Position numbers and translations under genes: made by a program. From assembly GCF_019457615.1 (NCBI RefSeq), contig NZ_CP080414.1, forward strand, positions 3,222,501 through 3,286,500: DNA of 64,000 nt, in the 5' to 3' direction. This stretch comes from Shewanella zhangzhouensis. GTDB lineage: Bacteria; Pseudomonadota; Gammaproteobacteria; Enterobacterales; Shewanellaceae. Under the pieces are notes generated by a model. It did no database searches, had not been told where the DNA came from, and saw only the letters and a list, made by a program, of their open reading frames with translations. Shown in pieces: positions 7,931 through 16,643 of this stretch (the stretch's first letter is position 1; each line of letters begins with the position of its first letter).

Positions 7931-8727
7931 TAGCTCAGCCCTCCGTTGCGTGCTTTTTCAATGAAACTCGCAAAGCCTTCTTTACCCAGCCAGAATGTCA
8001 GCGAGTGCTGAACACCGTTACTGGTCAGAGTCGCACCGGACAGGGCGTCAACGCCATGTACAGACGCAGCTACTGCTGGGTTTTTGGTTACGCTGATTGC
8101 CAGCTTACCCTGCTCGTCGAACAGTTTTTTGCCGTGCCACAGCGCTTTCCACTTTGGATTCTGTACTTCGCCACCCAGACCAGGAGTTTCACCTGAACCG
8201 GTAAAGTCGTAGTAAACCAGACCCTGAATGGTGTTCAGATCCGGCTCCAGAGCGAGGAAGGCGAACATGGTAGACCACAGACCATAACCTTTCACAGGCA
8301 GGATCACAGTCTTGAGCGCACCGGCATCATCGCGCACCAGGTACACGACAGCCTGATCAGGCACACGCTTGATAGAAGCAATATCGTGCTCTGGCTTGGA
8401 AGAGGTTTTTGGATCGCGGGCAGCTTTTTCCTGGTCAAAGGTATTGCCATCCACGCCATCAACAAACTCACCGGTCTTCAGGTTCACCACGCGGGCTTCA
8501 ACATACTTGTTATAGGTCGCCAGGATGTCAGCCTTGGTCACGTTAGCGGCCTTGGTATCCATCAGACTGGCGGCTTCCAGAATGTACTTTTGCTTATCCA
8601 GCAGCTTGTTTTCCTGCTGGGTTGGGCGCAGTAACACGGCCGCAGTCGATACGAAGATCGAGCACACCAGACACAGGCCAACAACGATAAACAGCGTTCT
8701 TCCGAACGAATCTTTATTCTTAGCCAC
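7930..8727 (-). CDS. nqrC: Na+-NQR subunit C (covalent FMN)
   Basis: 265-residue subunit with one N-terminal membrane helix (FIVVGLCLVCSIFVSTAAV) and a periplasmic FMN-binding domain. The flavinylation motif DALSGAT places the FMN-bearing Thr at about residue 233, the target of ApbE encoded downstream. The start is GTG at 8727: GGAGG lies 7 nt upstream and the N-terminus VAKNKDS aligns with other NqrC proteins. The frame continues upstream to 8796, but that extension lies inside nqrB. The start overlaps the nqrB end by 8 bp. Confidence 0.96.
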   Translation of the reverse strand: MAKNKDSFGRTLFIVVGLCLVCSIFVSTAAVLLRPTQQENKLLDKQKYILEAASLMDTKAANVTKADILATYNKYVEARVVNLKTGEFVDGVDGNTFDQEKAARDPKTSSKPEHDIASIKRVPDQAVVYLVRDDAGALKTVILPVKGYGLWSTMFAFLALEPDLNTIQGLVYYDFTGSGETPGLGGEVQNPKWKALWHGKKLFDEQGKLAISVTKNPAVAASVHGVDALSGATLTSNGVQHSLTFWLGKEGFASFIEKARNGGLS

Positions 8728-9919
8728 GGGCAATCCTCCGCTTGATATTTGCCTGTACCACGAAATGGTCGAACAGTGGCGCAAACAGGTTGGCAAACAG
8801 GATGGCCAACATCATACCTTCAGGGAACGCAGGGTTGATCACACGAATGAACACCGCCATGGCACCGATCAGGATACCGTAGGCCCACTTGGCCTGGTTG
8901 GTGAAAGAGGCAGACACAGGGTCGGTTGCCATGAACATCATACCGAAGGCAAAGCCACCCAGTACCAGGTGCCAGTACCAAGGCATGGCGAACATGGGGT
9001 TGGTGTCAGAGCCAATCAGGTTCAGCAGCATGGAAACGGCAATCATACCCACCAGTACACCACCGACGATGCGCCAAGAAGCGATACGGGTATAGATGAT
9101 GACCAAACCACCCAGCAGAATTGCCAGAGTCGATACTTCACCTACAGAACCTGGAATAAAGCCGAAGAAGGCATTCCACCAGTCCTGGTTCAGGCTGTAA
9201 TCCAGGGCACCGGTAGCAGCCTGGCTCAGGTGAGTTGCACCGGAGAATCCATCAGCCACAACCCAGCTGGTGTCACCGGACATGTTCAGCGGATAGGCAA
9301 AGAACAGGAAGGCTCGACCGGCCAGCGCAGGGTTTAAGAAGTTACGTCCGGTACCACCGAACACTTCTTTGGCAACCACCACACCGAAGGTGATACCCAG
9401 GGCAACCATCCACAATGGGATAGTGGCGGGCAGGGTCAGAGCGAACAGGATAGAAGTTACGAAGAAGCCTTCGTTAACTTCGTGGCCGCGCACCATGGCG
9501 AACAGCACTTCCCAGATACCACCCACCGCGAAAGTCACGGCATAGATAGGCAGGAAGAAACAGGCACCATACCACATCAGGGTGGCCCAACCGGCATCGG
9601 CTGTCATTTCAGTACCGAGAATACCGAACAGACTAACCTGCCATACATCTGGAGTCGCGAAGCCGGCAGCCAGCGCCAGCTGAGCCTGCAGACCTACGTT
9701 GTACATACCAACAAACATCGCCGGGAAGGCACAGGCCCACACGGTGATCATCATACGCTTGAGGTCGAGGTTATCGCGAACGTGGGTCTTGCCCTTGTTC
9801 ACCAGACCTGGCGTATAGAAAATAGTGGCGGCTGCTTCATACAGGGCATACCACTTCTCGTATTTACCGCCTTTTTCAAATTGCGGTTCAATACGCTCAA
9901 GAAAATCTTTCAAGCTCAT
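8720..9919 (-). CDS. nqrB: Na+-NQR subunit B (covalent FMN, quinone site)
   Basis: 399-residue polytopic membrane subunit that binds riboflavin and a covalent FMN and forms the main sodium path and ubiquinone-reduction site. The flavinylation motif DGFSGAT places Thr at about residue 229. About ten hydrophobic segments are visible. It overlaps the nqrA stop by one base and nqrC by 8 bp, so the six structural genes are tightly packed. Confidence 0.98.
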   Translation of the reverse strand: MSLKDFLERIEPQFEKGGKYEKWYALYEAAATIFYTPGLVNKGKTHVRDNLDLKRMMITVWACAFPAMFVGMYNVGLQAQLALAAGFATPDVWQVSLFGILGTEMTADAGWATLMWYGACFFLPIYAVTFAVGGIWEVLFAMVRGHEVNEGFFVTSILFALTLPATIPLWMVALGITFGVVVAKEVFGGTGRNFLNPALAGRAFLFFAYPLNMSGDTSWVVADGFSGATHLSQAATGALDYSLNQDWWNAFFGFIPGSVGEVSTLAILLGGLVIIYTRIASWRIVGGVLVGMIAVSMLLNLIGSDTNPMFAMPWYWHLVLGGFAFGMMFMATDPVSASFTNQAKWAYGILIGAMAVFIRVINPAFPEGMMLAILFANLFAPLFDHFVVQANIKRRIARG

Positions 9920-11253
9920 CAGCCTTCCCTCTCAACCGTATCCAGGCAGCCGCGCAGATAGGAACCGTAGTCATACTTGCCAGGGCATACAAAGGTACAC
10001 AGTGCCAAATCTTCTTCATCCAGCTCCAGTGCACCCAAGGCAACAGAGCCATCAACATCACCGGATACCAGGTCGCGCAACAGCATGGTTGGCAGAATAT
10101 CCAGTGGCATCACACGCTCGTAGTTGCCGATTGGCACCATGGCACGGTCAGAACCGCCTGTACTGGTGGTCATGTTGAACAAACGACTTGGGGACAGGTG
10201 ACCCAGGAAGGCACGGGTGATGGAGAATTTGTTCGAGCCTGGCAAAATCCAGCCAATAAACTCTTTCTCTGTATCTTCTTCCAGCAGGCTAACCTGCAGG
10301 TGGTAGCGACCCAGATAGGCATGAGGACCAGTAGCGGTGCGGCCGTTCAGAACAGAACCAGACACCTTGCGCACTTTGCCTTCAGCCACTTCACCGGCTG
10401 TGAGGGTTTCAATGCTGGCACCCAGCAGAGTACGCACCAGACGAGGCTTAACGGCTTTTGGACCGGCAACCGCGATCACGCGATTGTTGTTTAGCTCACC
10501 GGTGGTAAACAGTTGGCCGATGGCAATCACATCCTGATAGCCAACATGCCACACGGTACGCTTGGCAGACGCAGGCAGAATGAAGTGGATATGGGTACCT
10601 GGCAGGCCAGCAGGGTGTACACCACCAAACTCATGCACTTCGGCATTAGCGGCTGGGATATCGGCACCTGGCGCCTTACACAGATAAACCTTGCCCTCAG
10701 TCAGTTTTGCCAGCACCTTAAGGCCATTGGCAAAATCGTCTTTATGCTCGGCAATCACCAGAGCGGGATTGGCGGCATGGGGGTTGGTATCGATGGCGGT
10801 AACGAAAATACCGGCAGGAGACGCATCCACTGCAGGCACCTTGCTGAAAGGACGGGTACGCAGGGCGGTCCACATACCTGATTCAATCAGGTTGTTTCTT
10901 ACTTGCTCGGCACTCAAGCTGTCCAGTTGGGCGGCATCGAACTTATCAAAAGCAACGGCATCGTTACCTTCGATTTCGATCACCACAGACTGAAGCACAC
11001 GCTTGGCACCCCGGTTGATTTCAGTAACAGTACCACTGGCCAAAGCCGTATATTTAACGCCAGGATTCTTTTTGTCTTCAAAAATCACCTGACCCTTGGC
11101 TACCTTGTCGCCTACCTTGATTCTCATGGTAGGACGCATGCCAATATACTCTTCACCCAATGTAGCTACGTGTTTAATGGCTGGGCCATCATGGATAACT
11201 TGCTCTGGACCACCCGCAATGGGCAAATCCAATCCTTTCTTAATTGTAATCAT
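9919..11253 (-). CDS. nqrA: Na+-NQR subunit A
   Basis: 444-residue cytoplasmic-side subunit and first gene of the nqr operon; it is soluble in character and contacts NqrB. The start at 11253 (MITIKKGLDLPI) matches the family; the frame stays open 24 codons further upstream, but those residues do not look like NqrA. No strong Shine-Dalgarno is evident (GTGGAT). The upstream 320 bp holds a perfect FNR-type palindrome and an A/T-rich promoter area. Confidence 0.97.
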   Translation of the reverse strand: MITIKKGLDLPIAGGPEQVIHDGPAIKHVATLGEEYIGMRPTMRIKVGDKVAKGQVIFEDKKNPGVKYTALASGTVTEINRGAKRVLQSVVIEIEGNDAVAFDKFDAAQLDSLSAEQVRNNLIESGMWTALRTRPFSKVPAVDASPAGIFVTAIDTNPHAANPALVIAEHKDDFANGLKVLAKLTEGKVYLCKAPGADIPAANAEVHEFGGVHPAGLPGTHIHFILPASAKRTVWHVGYQDVIAIGQLFTTGELNNNRVIAVAGPKAVKPRLVRTLLGASIETLTAGEVAEGKVRKVSGSVLNGRTATGPHAYLGRYHLQVSLLEEDTEKEFIGWILPGSNKFSITRAFLGHLSPSRLFNMTTSTGGSDRAMVPIGNYERVMPLDILPTMLLRDLVSGDVDGSVALGALELDEEDLALCTFVCPGKYDYGSYLRGCLDTVEREG

Positions 11254-11577
11254 ATCCACATGCACTACGTTTGAAGGAAAGACAAAGCGCCGCGTTCCTG
11301 CGGGGCACCCGGTTTTAAACAACACCGTTCGCGTTGAGCTGGCGCAGATTTATCACAGAAATGCGATCGCAATCACGCTGGTCGCGCGCATTTTACCCCA
11401 AACGCCCTGCCATCGCCACGAAAATTATAAGTGATTTCAAACTTCCCGAGCGCCTGATTGCAGTGAATTTCAAGGTTTTCCTGCCAGCTTTTTCATCGCC
11501 GTGACAGATTTAAAAAAATGTCGCAACCATAAAATTATCCAATTGATAAATATCAATTTAAAACCATAAAAACCAAA
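11254..11577. other. nqr upstream regulatory region, no gene
   Basis: 324 bp between nqrA and the terminator of the next gene. No convincing coding frame is present. On the minus strand a good -10 (TATAAT, 11424-11429) is present without a clear -35, and a second TAAAAT lies nearer the gene. Farther upstream, AACCATAAAA occurs twice (11525-11534 and 11562-11571) and brackets the FNR-type palindrome. The promoter is likely here, but its exact position cannot be fixed by eye. Confidence 0.5.
11543..11556. promoter_or_regulatory. perfect FNR/EtrA-type box upstream of nqr
   Basis: TTGATAAATATCAA is an exact TTGAT-N4-ATCAA match and extends to 8-bp arms (AATTGATA/TATCAATT, 11541-11558). It lies about 290 bp upstream of nqrA and is flanked by a 10-bp direct repeat. 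It is the second exact FNR consensus match in the window. Its distance from the clearest -10 (about 125 bp) is large, so an unrecognised nearer promoter may be the target. Confidence 0.6.
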
Positions 11578-11606
11578 TGAGCCTGCTTAGTTTACCAGCA
11601 GGCTCA
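11578..11606 (-). terminator. terminator of the outer-membrane barrel gene
   Basis: 10-bp perfect stem TGAGCCTGCT/AGCAGGCTCA with a 9-nt loop. On the minus strand it is followed by TTTGGTTTTTATGG. It lies 33 bp after the stop at 11639. Confidence 0.75.
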
Positions 11607-11638
11607 TAAACAATTTGAGAGACAATAAGGTCTACAGT

Positions 11639-13444
11639 TCAACCGTGCCAGCGATATCCTAGACTGACTAAAACTTCACCGGATATTGGACCAAAGTCGG
11701 TGGGTGTTGACAGCGGCTCGGCGGACACATTATCCCCTCTGAGATACACCTGATGGGCACCACGTTGCCAACTGAGACTGACATCGATTCGGCGCTGGTT
11801 TTCATCAACAAATTCACTGTCACGGCCAATCACTGAGAGTGACCACTCACCTGCTGCCAACCCCATCGCCAGGGTCACTTGCCGCTGCGGCTGCCAGGGA
11901 ACCCGGTCACCATCCTGCCAACACAGCGAGTACTGTTCAAGGCAGGCGCTTGACGCAAAACTGGCACGATTCTCCTCCAGTTGGATAGACAGGGGCATCT
12001 TTACCATGCCGAATTGCCCTGACCACTGCAGCCCCAGACTCAGCCCCTCAGCATCCACCTCGCCGGCATTGAGTTGAGACACGCCGCGAACCGTTTCGCA
12101 ATCAGAAAGCTCTGTGCAATCAAAATGTAAGTTATCAAATGCCTGATACCAAAGCTCACCCTGGAGCATCAAGTCGCCCAAAGGCCAACGCGCCGTTAAA
12201 CGCAGGTGATCGGCGCTTTGGGATAAGGCCTGGAGATTACCGGGTGATGGCGGGGCAAAGCGATGCTCTCCCCTCAGCACAACGCTGTCATTGGCAAACC
12301 ACAGGCCAACACCGTACTGCCAGTCGTCAACCCTGAAGTCAGTGCCCGCTTCGGTGCTATCCCTTGTCAAATCGGCGCGGCGCCACAGTCCATCCACTTC
12401 GATATCGACCCAATCAAAGCCCAGGCGGCCACGAACACCGAGATCCAGCACACTGGCGCTGTCTTCTATGTGTTTGTCTGCCAGCAAATACTCTGCGCCT
12501 TCCCTTTGATAAGCGAGACGGTAGCCTATTGAATGGGCACCAAATCTGTCCAGGCTCTCACTGACAATGCCATAGGTATGATAGGCACTGTCACCAAGTT
12601 TACCGCTGTACTCATCGATCGGGATAATCGGCGGCGTTGGCGTCATCGTCATATTGGCCAGAAAGCTGTGAAACCCGGTTTCCTGATAAAACAGCCGGGT
12701 GTCGGTACGACGGCTTTCGCCGGTTTGAACGCTGTGACTGAGCTGCAAACGCTGTCTGTCACTCTGCTGTATCCAGTTGCTTCCGGGCAGGGTTGAAGTC
12801 GCATCTTTATAAAGCCAGGAGAGCTCGGTACGCTGTTTTTTTCTGGCGCCGGGTAAACTGGAGGCCCCAAGGCCAACAAAGACTTCGGTATCCTTGGTCT
12901 GAATCCACCAGTCGTCGCCTTCTTCACGTCTCAGGTGGCTGCCGGCAAAGCTCATATCGAGGGCATCATTGCGGGAGGCAAACGCCGCCCTGAGGCCGCC
13001 GGTTTTATCATCCCGCGCTTCAAGCCCTATGGAATTGCCACTGGTGCCTATCGACGGAACCAAGTAATCACCGCCGCTTTGGTTGCCGCAGTCAAGTAAA
13101 GCCCACTCAGAGTACGAGGCACAATTTTCCATGGCCTCAATACCAAAACGGCCGGCATCCAGCCACACACCCGGAGCAACATAGGGGGCTGCCGCAAGAG
13201 AAGTGCCCATCAAGTCTGGGATGGCGCCGTGACTGTCGGCATGGAGAAAGCGACTTTCGCCAAACATATCGCCCCGGCCGACCATCAGGCCGGACGGATA
13301 GAGAGGCAGTGCTGACGGGGTATTTAACCCGAGTCGCTCAATAAAGAAAGGACTGGTATCGGACGTTGTAACTTCACTCGCCCAACCTAGAGAACTTGTA
13401 ACGCCCATCAATAGGCAGCCTACAAGCACAGGGGTTTGTTTCAT
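11639..13444 (-). CDS. TonB-receptor-like outer-membrane beta-barrel with reduced plug
   Basis: 601 residues with a signal peptide (cleavage near GWAS-EV). Most of the chain alternates short amphipathic strands and ends YRWHG, as in outer-membrane barrels. Residues about 457-475 (QLNAGEVDAEGLSLGLQWSG) resemble the barrel signature of TonB-dependent receptors. Residues 80-140 loosely recall the end of a plug domain, but only ~140 residues precede the first barrel strands and no TonB box is evident. Six cysteines fall in three close pairs (108/119, 443/449, 501/508), probably loop disulfides. A GGTGGT hairpin (13462-13476) sits just before the start. It is a single-gene unit. The substrate is unknown, and a non-TonB porin-like role is possible. 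Confidence 0.6.
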   Translation of the reverse strand: MKQTPVLVGCLLMGVTSSLGWASEVTTSDTSPFFIERLGLNTPSALPLYPSGLMVGRGDMFGESRFLHADSHGAIPDLMGTSLAAAPYVAPGVWLDAGRFGIEAMENCASYSEWALLDCGNQSGGDYLVPSIGTSGNSIGLEARDDKTGGLRAAFASRNDALDMSFAGSHLRREEGDDWWIQTKDTEVFVGLGASSLPGARKKQRTELSWLYKDATSTLPGSNWIQQSDRQRLQLSHSVQTGESRRTDTRLFYQETGFHSFLANMTMTPTPPIIPIDEYSGKLGDSAYHTYGIVSESLDRFGAHSIGYRLAYQREGAEYLLADKHIEDSASVLDLGVRGRLGFDWVDIEVDGLWRRADLTRDSTEAGTDFRVDDWQYGVGLWFANDSVVLRGEHRFAPPSPGNLQALSQSADHLRLTARWPLGDLMLQGELWYQAFDNLHFDCTELSDCETVRGVSQLNAGEVDAEGLSLGLQWSGQFGMVKMPLSIQLEENRASFASSACLEQYSLCWQDGDRVPWQPQRQVTLAMGLAAGEWSLSVIGRDSEFVDENQRRIDVSLSWQRGAHQVYLRGDNVSAEPLSTPTDFGPISGEVLVSLGYRWHG

Positions 13445-13517
13445 CCATTCATCCCGGAATTACCACCTTGGGTGGTCTATTTGTAATTTTTTTGTGACAT
13501 GGATGATTTTAGACGAA

Positions 13518-13543
13518 AAAAAAGCGGCTGGCGCCGCTTTTTT
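13518..13543 (-). terminator. luxS terminator (bidirectional shape)
   Basis: 11-bp stem AAAAAAGCGGC/GCCGCTTTTTT with a 4-nt loop and A/T tracts on both sides, 19 bp beyond the luxS stop. Confidence 0.85.
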
Positions 13544-13561
13544 GACGTTCTGTCAGAGAAA

Positions 13562-14071
13562 TTAGAGTTTGTGCAAAATTTCGTCTGCCAGTTTAAGTTC
13601 GTCGTTGCGGTTCACACTGACCCCGGCGGCGATCACGGCTTTGGCAATGTCTTGCGCCTGGGACAGTGAGTGCATCTCATAGGTGCCGCACTGATACTCG
13701 TTGAGCTCGGGTATGGCCTTTTGATCAACCACATTCAGCACATCTTCCATCGCGGCCAGCCAGGCATCCGCCACACGCTTTTCTGCCGGTTCGCCAATCA
13801 GGCTCATGTAGAAGCCGGTACGGCAGCCCATGGGAGAGATATCGATAATTTCGACACCATCACCATTGAGATGATCACGCATAAAACCAGCAAACAGGTG
13901 CTCGAGAGTGTGGATACCACGCTCACTGAGAATGTCTTTGTTGGGGGCACAAAAACGCAGGTCAAACACGGTAATGGTGTCGCCTTTTGGGGTGCTCATG
14001 GTCTTGGCCACGCGCACGGCCGGGGCGTTCATGCGGGTATGATCAACGGTAAAACTGTCCAATAATGGCAT
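13562..14071 (-). CDS. luxS: S-ribosylhomocysteine lyase LuxS
   Basis: 169-residue cytosolic enzyme that cleaves S-ribosylhomocysteine to homocysteine and DPD, the precursor of autoinducer-2, completing the activated methyl cycle. The metal ligands H54-TLE-H58 and C128 (QCGTYEMHS), the catalytic Cys84 (MGCRTGFYM) and N-terminal His11 (VDHTRM) are all present. The start MPLLDSF matches the family and has GGAGAG upstream; 15 further in-frame codons upstream are unlike LuxS. It is monocistronic with its own terminator. Confidence 0.98.
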   Translation of the reverse strand: MPLLDSFTVDHTRMNAPAVRVAKTMSTPKGDTITVFDLRFCAPNKDILSERGIHTLEHLFAGFMRDHLNGDGVEIIDISPMGCRTGFYMSLIGEPAEKRVADAWLAAMEDVLNVVDQKAIPELNEYQCGTYEMHSLSQAQDIAKAVIAAGVSVNRNDELKLADEILHKL

Positions 14072-14156
14072 GGTGCTCTCCAGCCCCTTCTGTTGGGGCA
14101 CAATTGGGTGGTGCAAAGTGACGCAAGCATAGCATCAAAGCAGGGCCTGCCAAAAC

Positions 14157-15248
14157 TCATTCCCGTAAACGGGTGTAGGCGTCTTCCGAAATCAGATGGT
14201 ATTTCCTGACACCGGCCTCGTACTCACGGTAGGCATCGTTCACTTTTTTCATCATAGGGTCCTGGCTCGACTGCTCAGAGATTACCTCCGCCGATACGCT
14301 TCTGAGTTGCGCCATTACCTCCTCGGGAAATTGTTTGAGCACCACACCATGTTCTTTCACCAGCGAATCCAGTGCCCCCACGTTGCGGGCGGTGTATTCA
14401 TCCAGCATATCCTGATTGGTCGCCTTGGCGGCAATCTTCACTATGGCCTGCAAGTCCTTGGGCAATTTATCGAAAGCGGCTTTGTTAATCATAAATTCGA
14501 GCGTGGTACCCGGTTCATGCCAGCCAGGATAGTAGTAATACTTGGCCACCTTATGCAGCCCAAAGGCCAAATCGTTGTATGGTCCCACCCATTCGGTGGC
14601 ATCAATGGCGCCGGTCTGCATAGCGGTATAGAGCTCACGCCCCGGGAGAGTAACGGGCACCCCTTCCAGGCGTTTCAGCACTTCGCCACCCAGGCCAGGC
14701 AGGCGCATTTTAAGCCCTTTAAGGTCATCAATGGTGTTGATTTCCTTATTAAACCATCCGCCCATCTGTACGCCGCTGTTGCCCCCCGGCAAAGGCAGAA
14801 TACCGAAAGGAGCATACACCTCTTCCCACAGCTCCAGTCCGCCGCCATAGGTCAGCCAACCGTTCATCTCCTGGGCATTGAGCCCAAAGGGTATGGAGGT
14901 GAAAAACTGCGCCGCCGGCGCCTTGCCTTTCCAGTAATAAGACGCGCTGTGGGCCATCTGTACGGAGCCCTGACTGACCGCATCAAACACTTCCAGTGCC
15001 GGCATCAACTCCCCTGCCCCATACACCTTGATTTTGAGACGTCCGGCCGACATTTCATCCACCATCACCGCAAAGTGTTCCGGCGCTGTGCCAAGGCCGG
15101 GGAAATTCTTGGGCCAGGACGTGGCGAGCTTCCATTCTATCGGCTTGACGCTGACTATCGGCGCTGCCTCAGCGGCTTGTTTGTCGCCATTGCAGCCGGA
15201 CAGCAGGCTCACGGCCATCAAAAGGCAAATTGCTATTCTTGTTTGCAT
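14157..15248 (-). CDS. TRAP transporter substrate-binding protein, lipid-anchored (DctP family)
   Basis: 363-residue extracytoplasmic solute receptor of a TRAP transporter. It starts with a lipoprotein signal peptide (lipobox LLSGC, Cys19), so it is probably tethered to a membrane rather than free in the periplasm. The family pattern is clear: WKLATSWPKNFPGLG, then ATEWVGPYND and YYYYPGWHEPG, which resemble the group of TRAP receptors that bind 2-oxo acids or lactate rather than C4-dicarboxylate receptors. AAGGAAA precedes the ATG. It is the third gene of a dctQ-dctM-dctP order. The substrate is inferred only at the level of organic acid. Confidence 0.93.
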   Translation of the reverse strand: MQTRIAICLLMAVSLLSGCNGDKQAAEAAPIVSVKPIEWKLATSWPKNFPGLGTAPEHFAVMVDEMSAGRLKIKVYGAGELMPALEVFDAVSQGSVQMAHSASYYWKGKAPAAQFFTSIPFGLNAQEMNGWLTYGGGLELWEEVYAPFGILPLPGGNSGVQMGGWFNKEINTIDDLKGLKMRLPGLGGEVLKRLEGVPVTLPGRELYTAMQTGAIDATEWVGPYNDLAFGLHKVAKYYYYPGWHEPGTTLEFMINKAAFDKLPKDLQAIVKIAAKATNQDMLDEYTARNVGALDSLVKEHGVVLKQFPEEVMAQLRSVSAEVISEQSSQDPMMKKVNDAYREYEAGVRKYHLISEDAYTRLRE

Positions 15249-15281
15249 TTTCCTTACTCCTTTAAACAGGCCTGGACATCA

Positions 15282-16643
15282 TCAGCCATACAAAACCGAC
15301 GGCAGCCAGGTGGCAAGTGCCGGCCAAATCCCAAGTAGTATCAACATCAGTAACTGCAGGATGACGAAAGGAATCACCCCACGATAAATTTGTCCGCTCG
15401 AAACACTGTCACCACTCACGCCCCGTAAATAGAAGAGGGCAAAACCAAAGGGCGGGGTTAAGAAGGAGGTTTGCAGGTTGAGGGCAATCATGATCCCAAG
15501 CCACACTGGGTCCAGCCCCATGGCTAGCAAAATGGGCGCAACCAGAGGCACCACCACAAAGGTGATTTCGATAAAGTCGAGGATAAATCCGAGTACGAAG
15601 ATAACCGTCATTACCAGCAACATGGCCCCCACCACACCACCTGGCATATTGGCAAACAGGTTATGTATCAGCTCTTCGCCGCCAAGCCCCCTGAAGACCA
15701 GCGAAAACACAGAGGCACCAATCAATATCAAAAACACCATGGAGGTGATTTTGACCGTGCTTTGCATCACTTCCTTCAACGCCAGCATGCTCATTTGCCG
15801 CTTGAGCAGCGCAATCACCAGCGCACCTGCTGCCCCCACAGATGCCGCCTCAGTTGGGGTGGCAATACCGGCCAGAATGGAGCCGAGAACCAGAAAAATC
15901 AGCAGCAGCGGCGGCAGTAAGGCTGAAATCACCTTGGCAAGCGACGTAGGCTCAGCTTCCTGCACAAGAGCAGTGCCAAAATCCGCCGGAGAGCGCCATA
16001 AGCGAAACAGGGTGTAGAGCATATACAGGCTGACCAACATCAAGCCGGGAATAAGAGCTCCGGCGAAGAGATCGCCCACGGACACAGACTTGGGATTGAA
16101 AATACCCATCTTCAGCTGAGCCTGCTGATAGGCATTGGACAATACGTCACCCAGCAGCACCAAGGCGATGGAAGGGGGTATGATTTGCCCAAGGGTGCCG
16201 GTGGCACAGATGGCACCGGCGCTGAATTCGGGGCTGTAACCGCGCTTAAGCAAGGTTGGCAGTGACATCAGCCCCATGGTGACCACAGTGGCGCCGACAA
16301 TGCCGGTGCTGGCCGCAAGCAGCACGCCCACAAAAAATACGCTGAAAATCAGGCCGCCTCGAAAACGCCCCAAGAGTTCGCCCATGGTGGTGAGCAACTG
16401 TTCGGCAATCCGGGATTTTTCCAGTACAACGCCCATAAACACAAACAGCGGCACCGCCATCAAAATTTGATTATTCAGAATGCCGAAGATGCGATTGGGC
16501 AGCAGGCCAAAAAGCCCCATATCGAAGGCGCCGAAAAAGCTGGCGACCAGGGCAAACAAAAAGGCCACGCCGCCCAGGGTGAGTGCCACCGGGTAGCCCA
16601 GCATCAATACCAGACAAATGATCAGAAACAGCAGCAGCGCCAT
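15282..16643 (-). CDS. TRAP transporter large permease (DctM family)
   Basis: 453-residue membrane protein with about 12 hydrophobic segments and DctM hallmarks (ILNNQILMAVPLFVFMG, SFLTPPFGFALFYLRG). It forms the ion-coupled channel of the TRAP transporter together with the small permease. Its ATG overlaps the small-permease stop (ATGA). It is somewhat longer than the 425-430 typical of C4-dicarboxylate DctM, with an insert around residues 175-240, as in the 2-oxo acid/mannitol group. Confidence 0.95.
   Translation of the reverse strand: MALLLFLIICLVLMLGYPVALTLGGVAFLFALVASFFGAFDMGLFGLLPNRIFGILNNQILMAVPLFVFMGVVLEKSRIAEQLLTTMGELLGRFRGGLIFSVFFVGVLLAASTGIVGATVVTMGLMSLPTLLKRGYSPEFSAGAICATGTLGQIIPPSIALVLLGDVLSNAYQQAQLKMGIFNPKSVSVGDLFAGALIPGLMLVSLYMLYTLFRLWRSPADFGTALVQEAEPTSLAKVISALLPPLLLIFLVLGSILAGIATPTEAASVGAAGALVIALLKRQMSMLALKEVMQSTVKITSMVFLILIGASVFSLVFRGLGGEELIHNLFANMPGGVVGAMLLVMTVIFVLGFILDFIEITFVVVPLVAPILLAMGLDPVWLGIMIALNLQTSFLTPPFGFALFYLRGVSGDSVSSGQIYRGVIPFVILQLLMLILLGIWPALATWLPSVLYG

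Noticed and set aside
11541..11558. Palindrome upstream of nqr considered as a Fur box
   Set aside because: It lacks the GATAAT hexamer repeats of Fur sites and fits TTGAT-N4-ATCAA exactly.
14196..15338. 380-codon open frame opposite the TRAP receptor gene
   Set aside because: Antisense shadow running into the next gene; the real gene has a lipobox, a ribosome binding site and family motifs.
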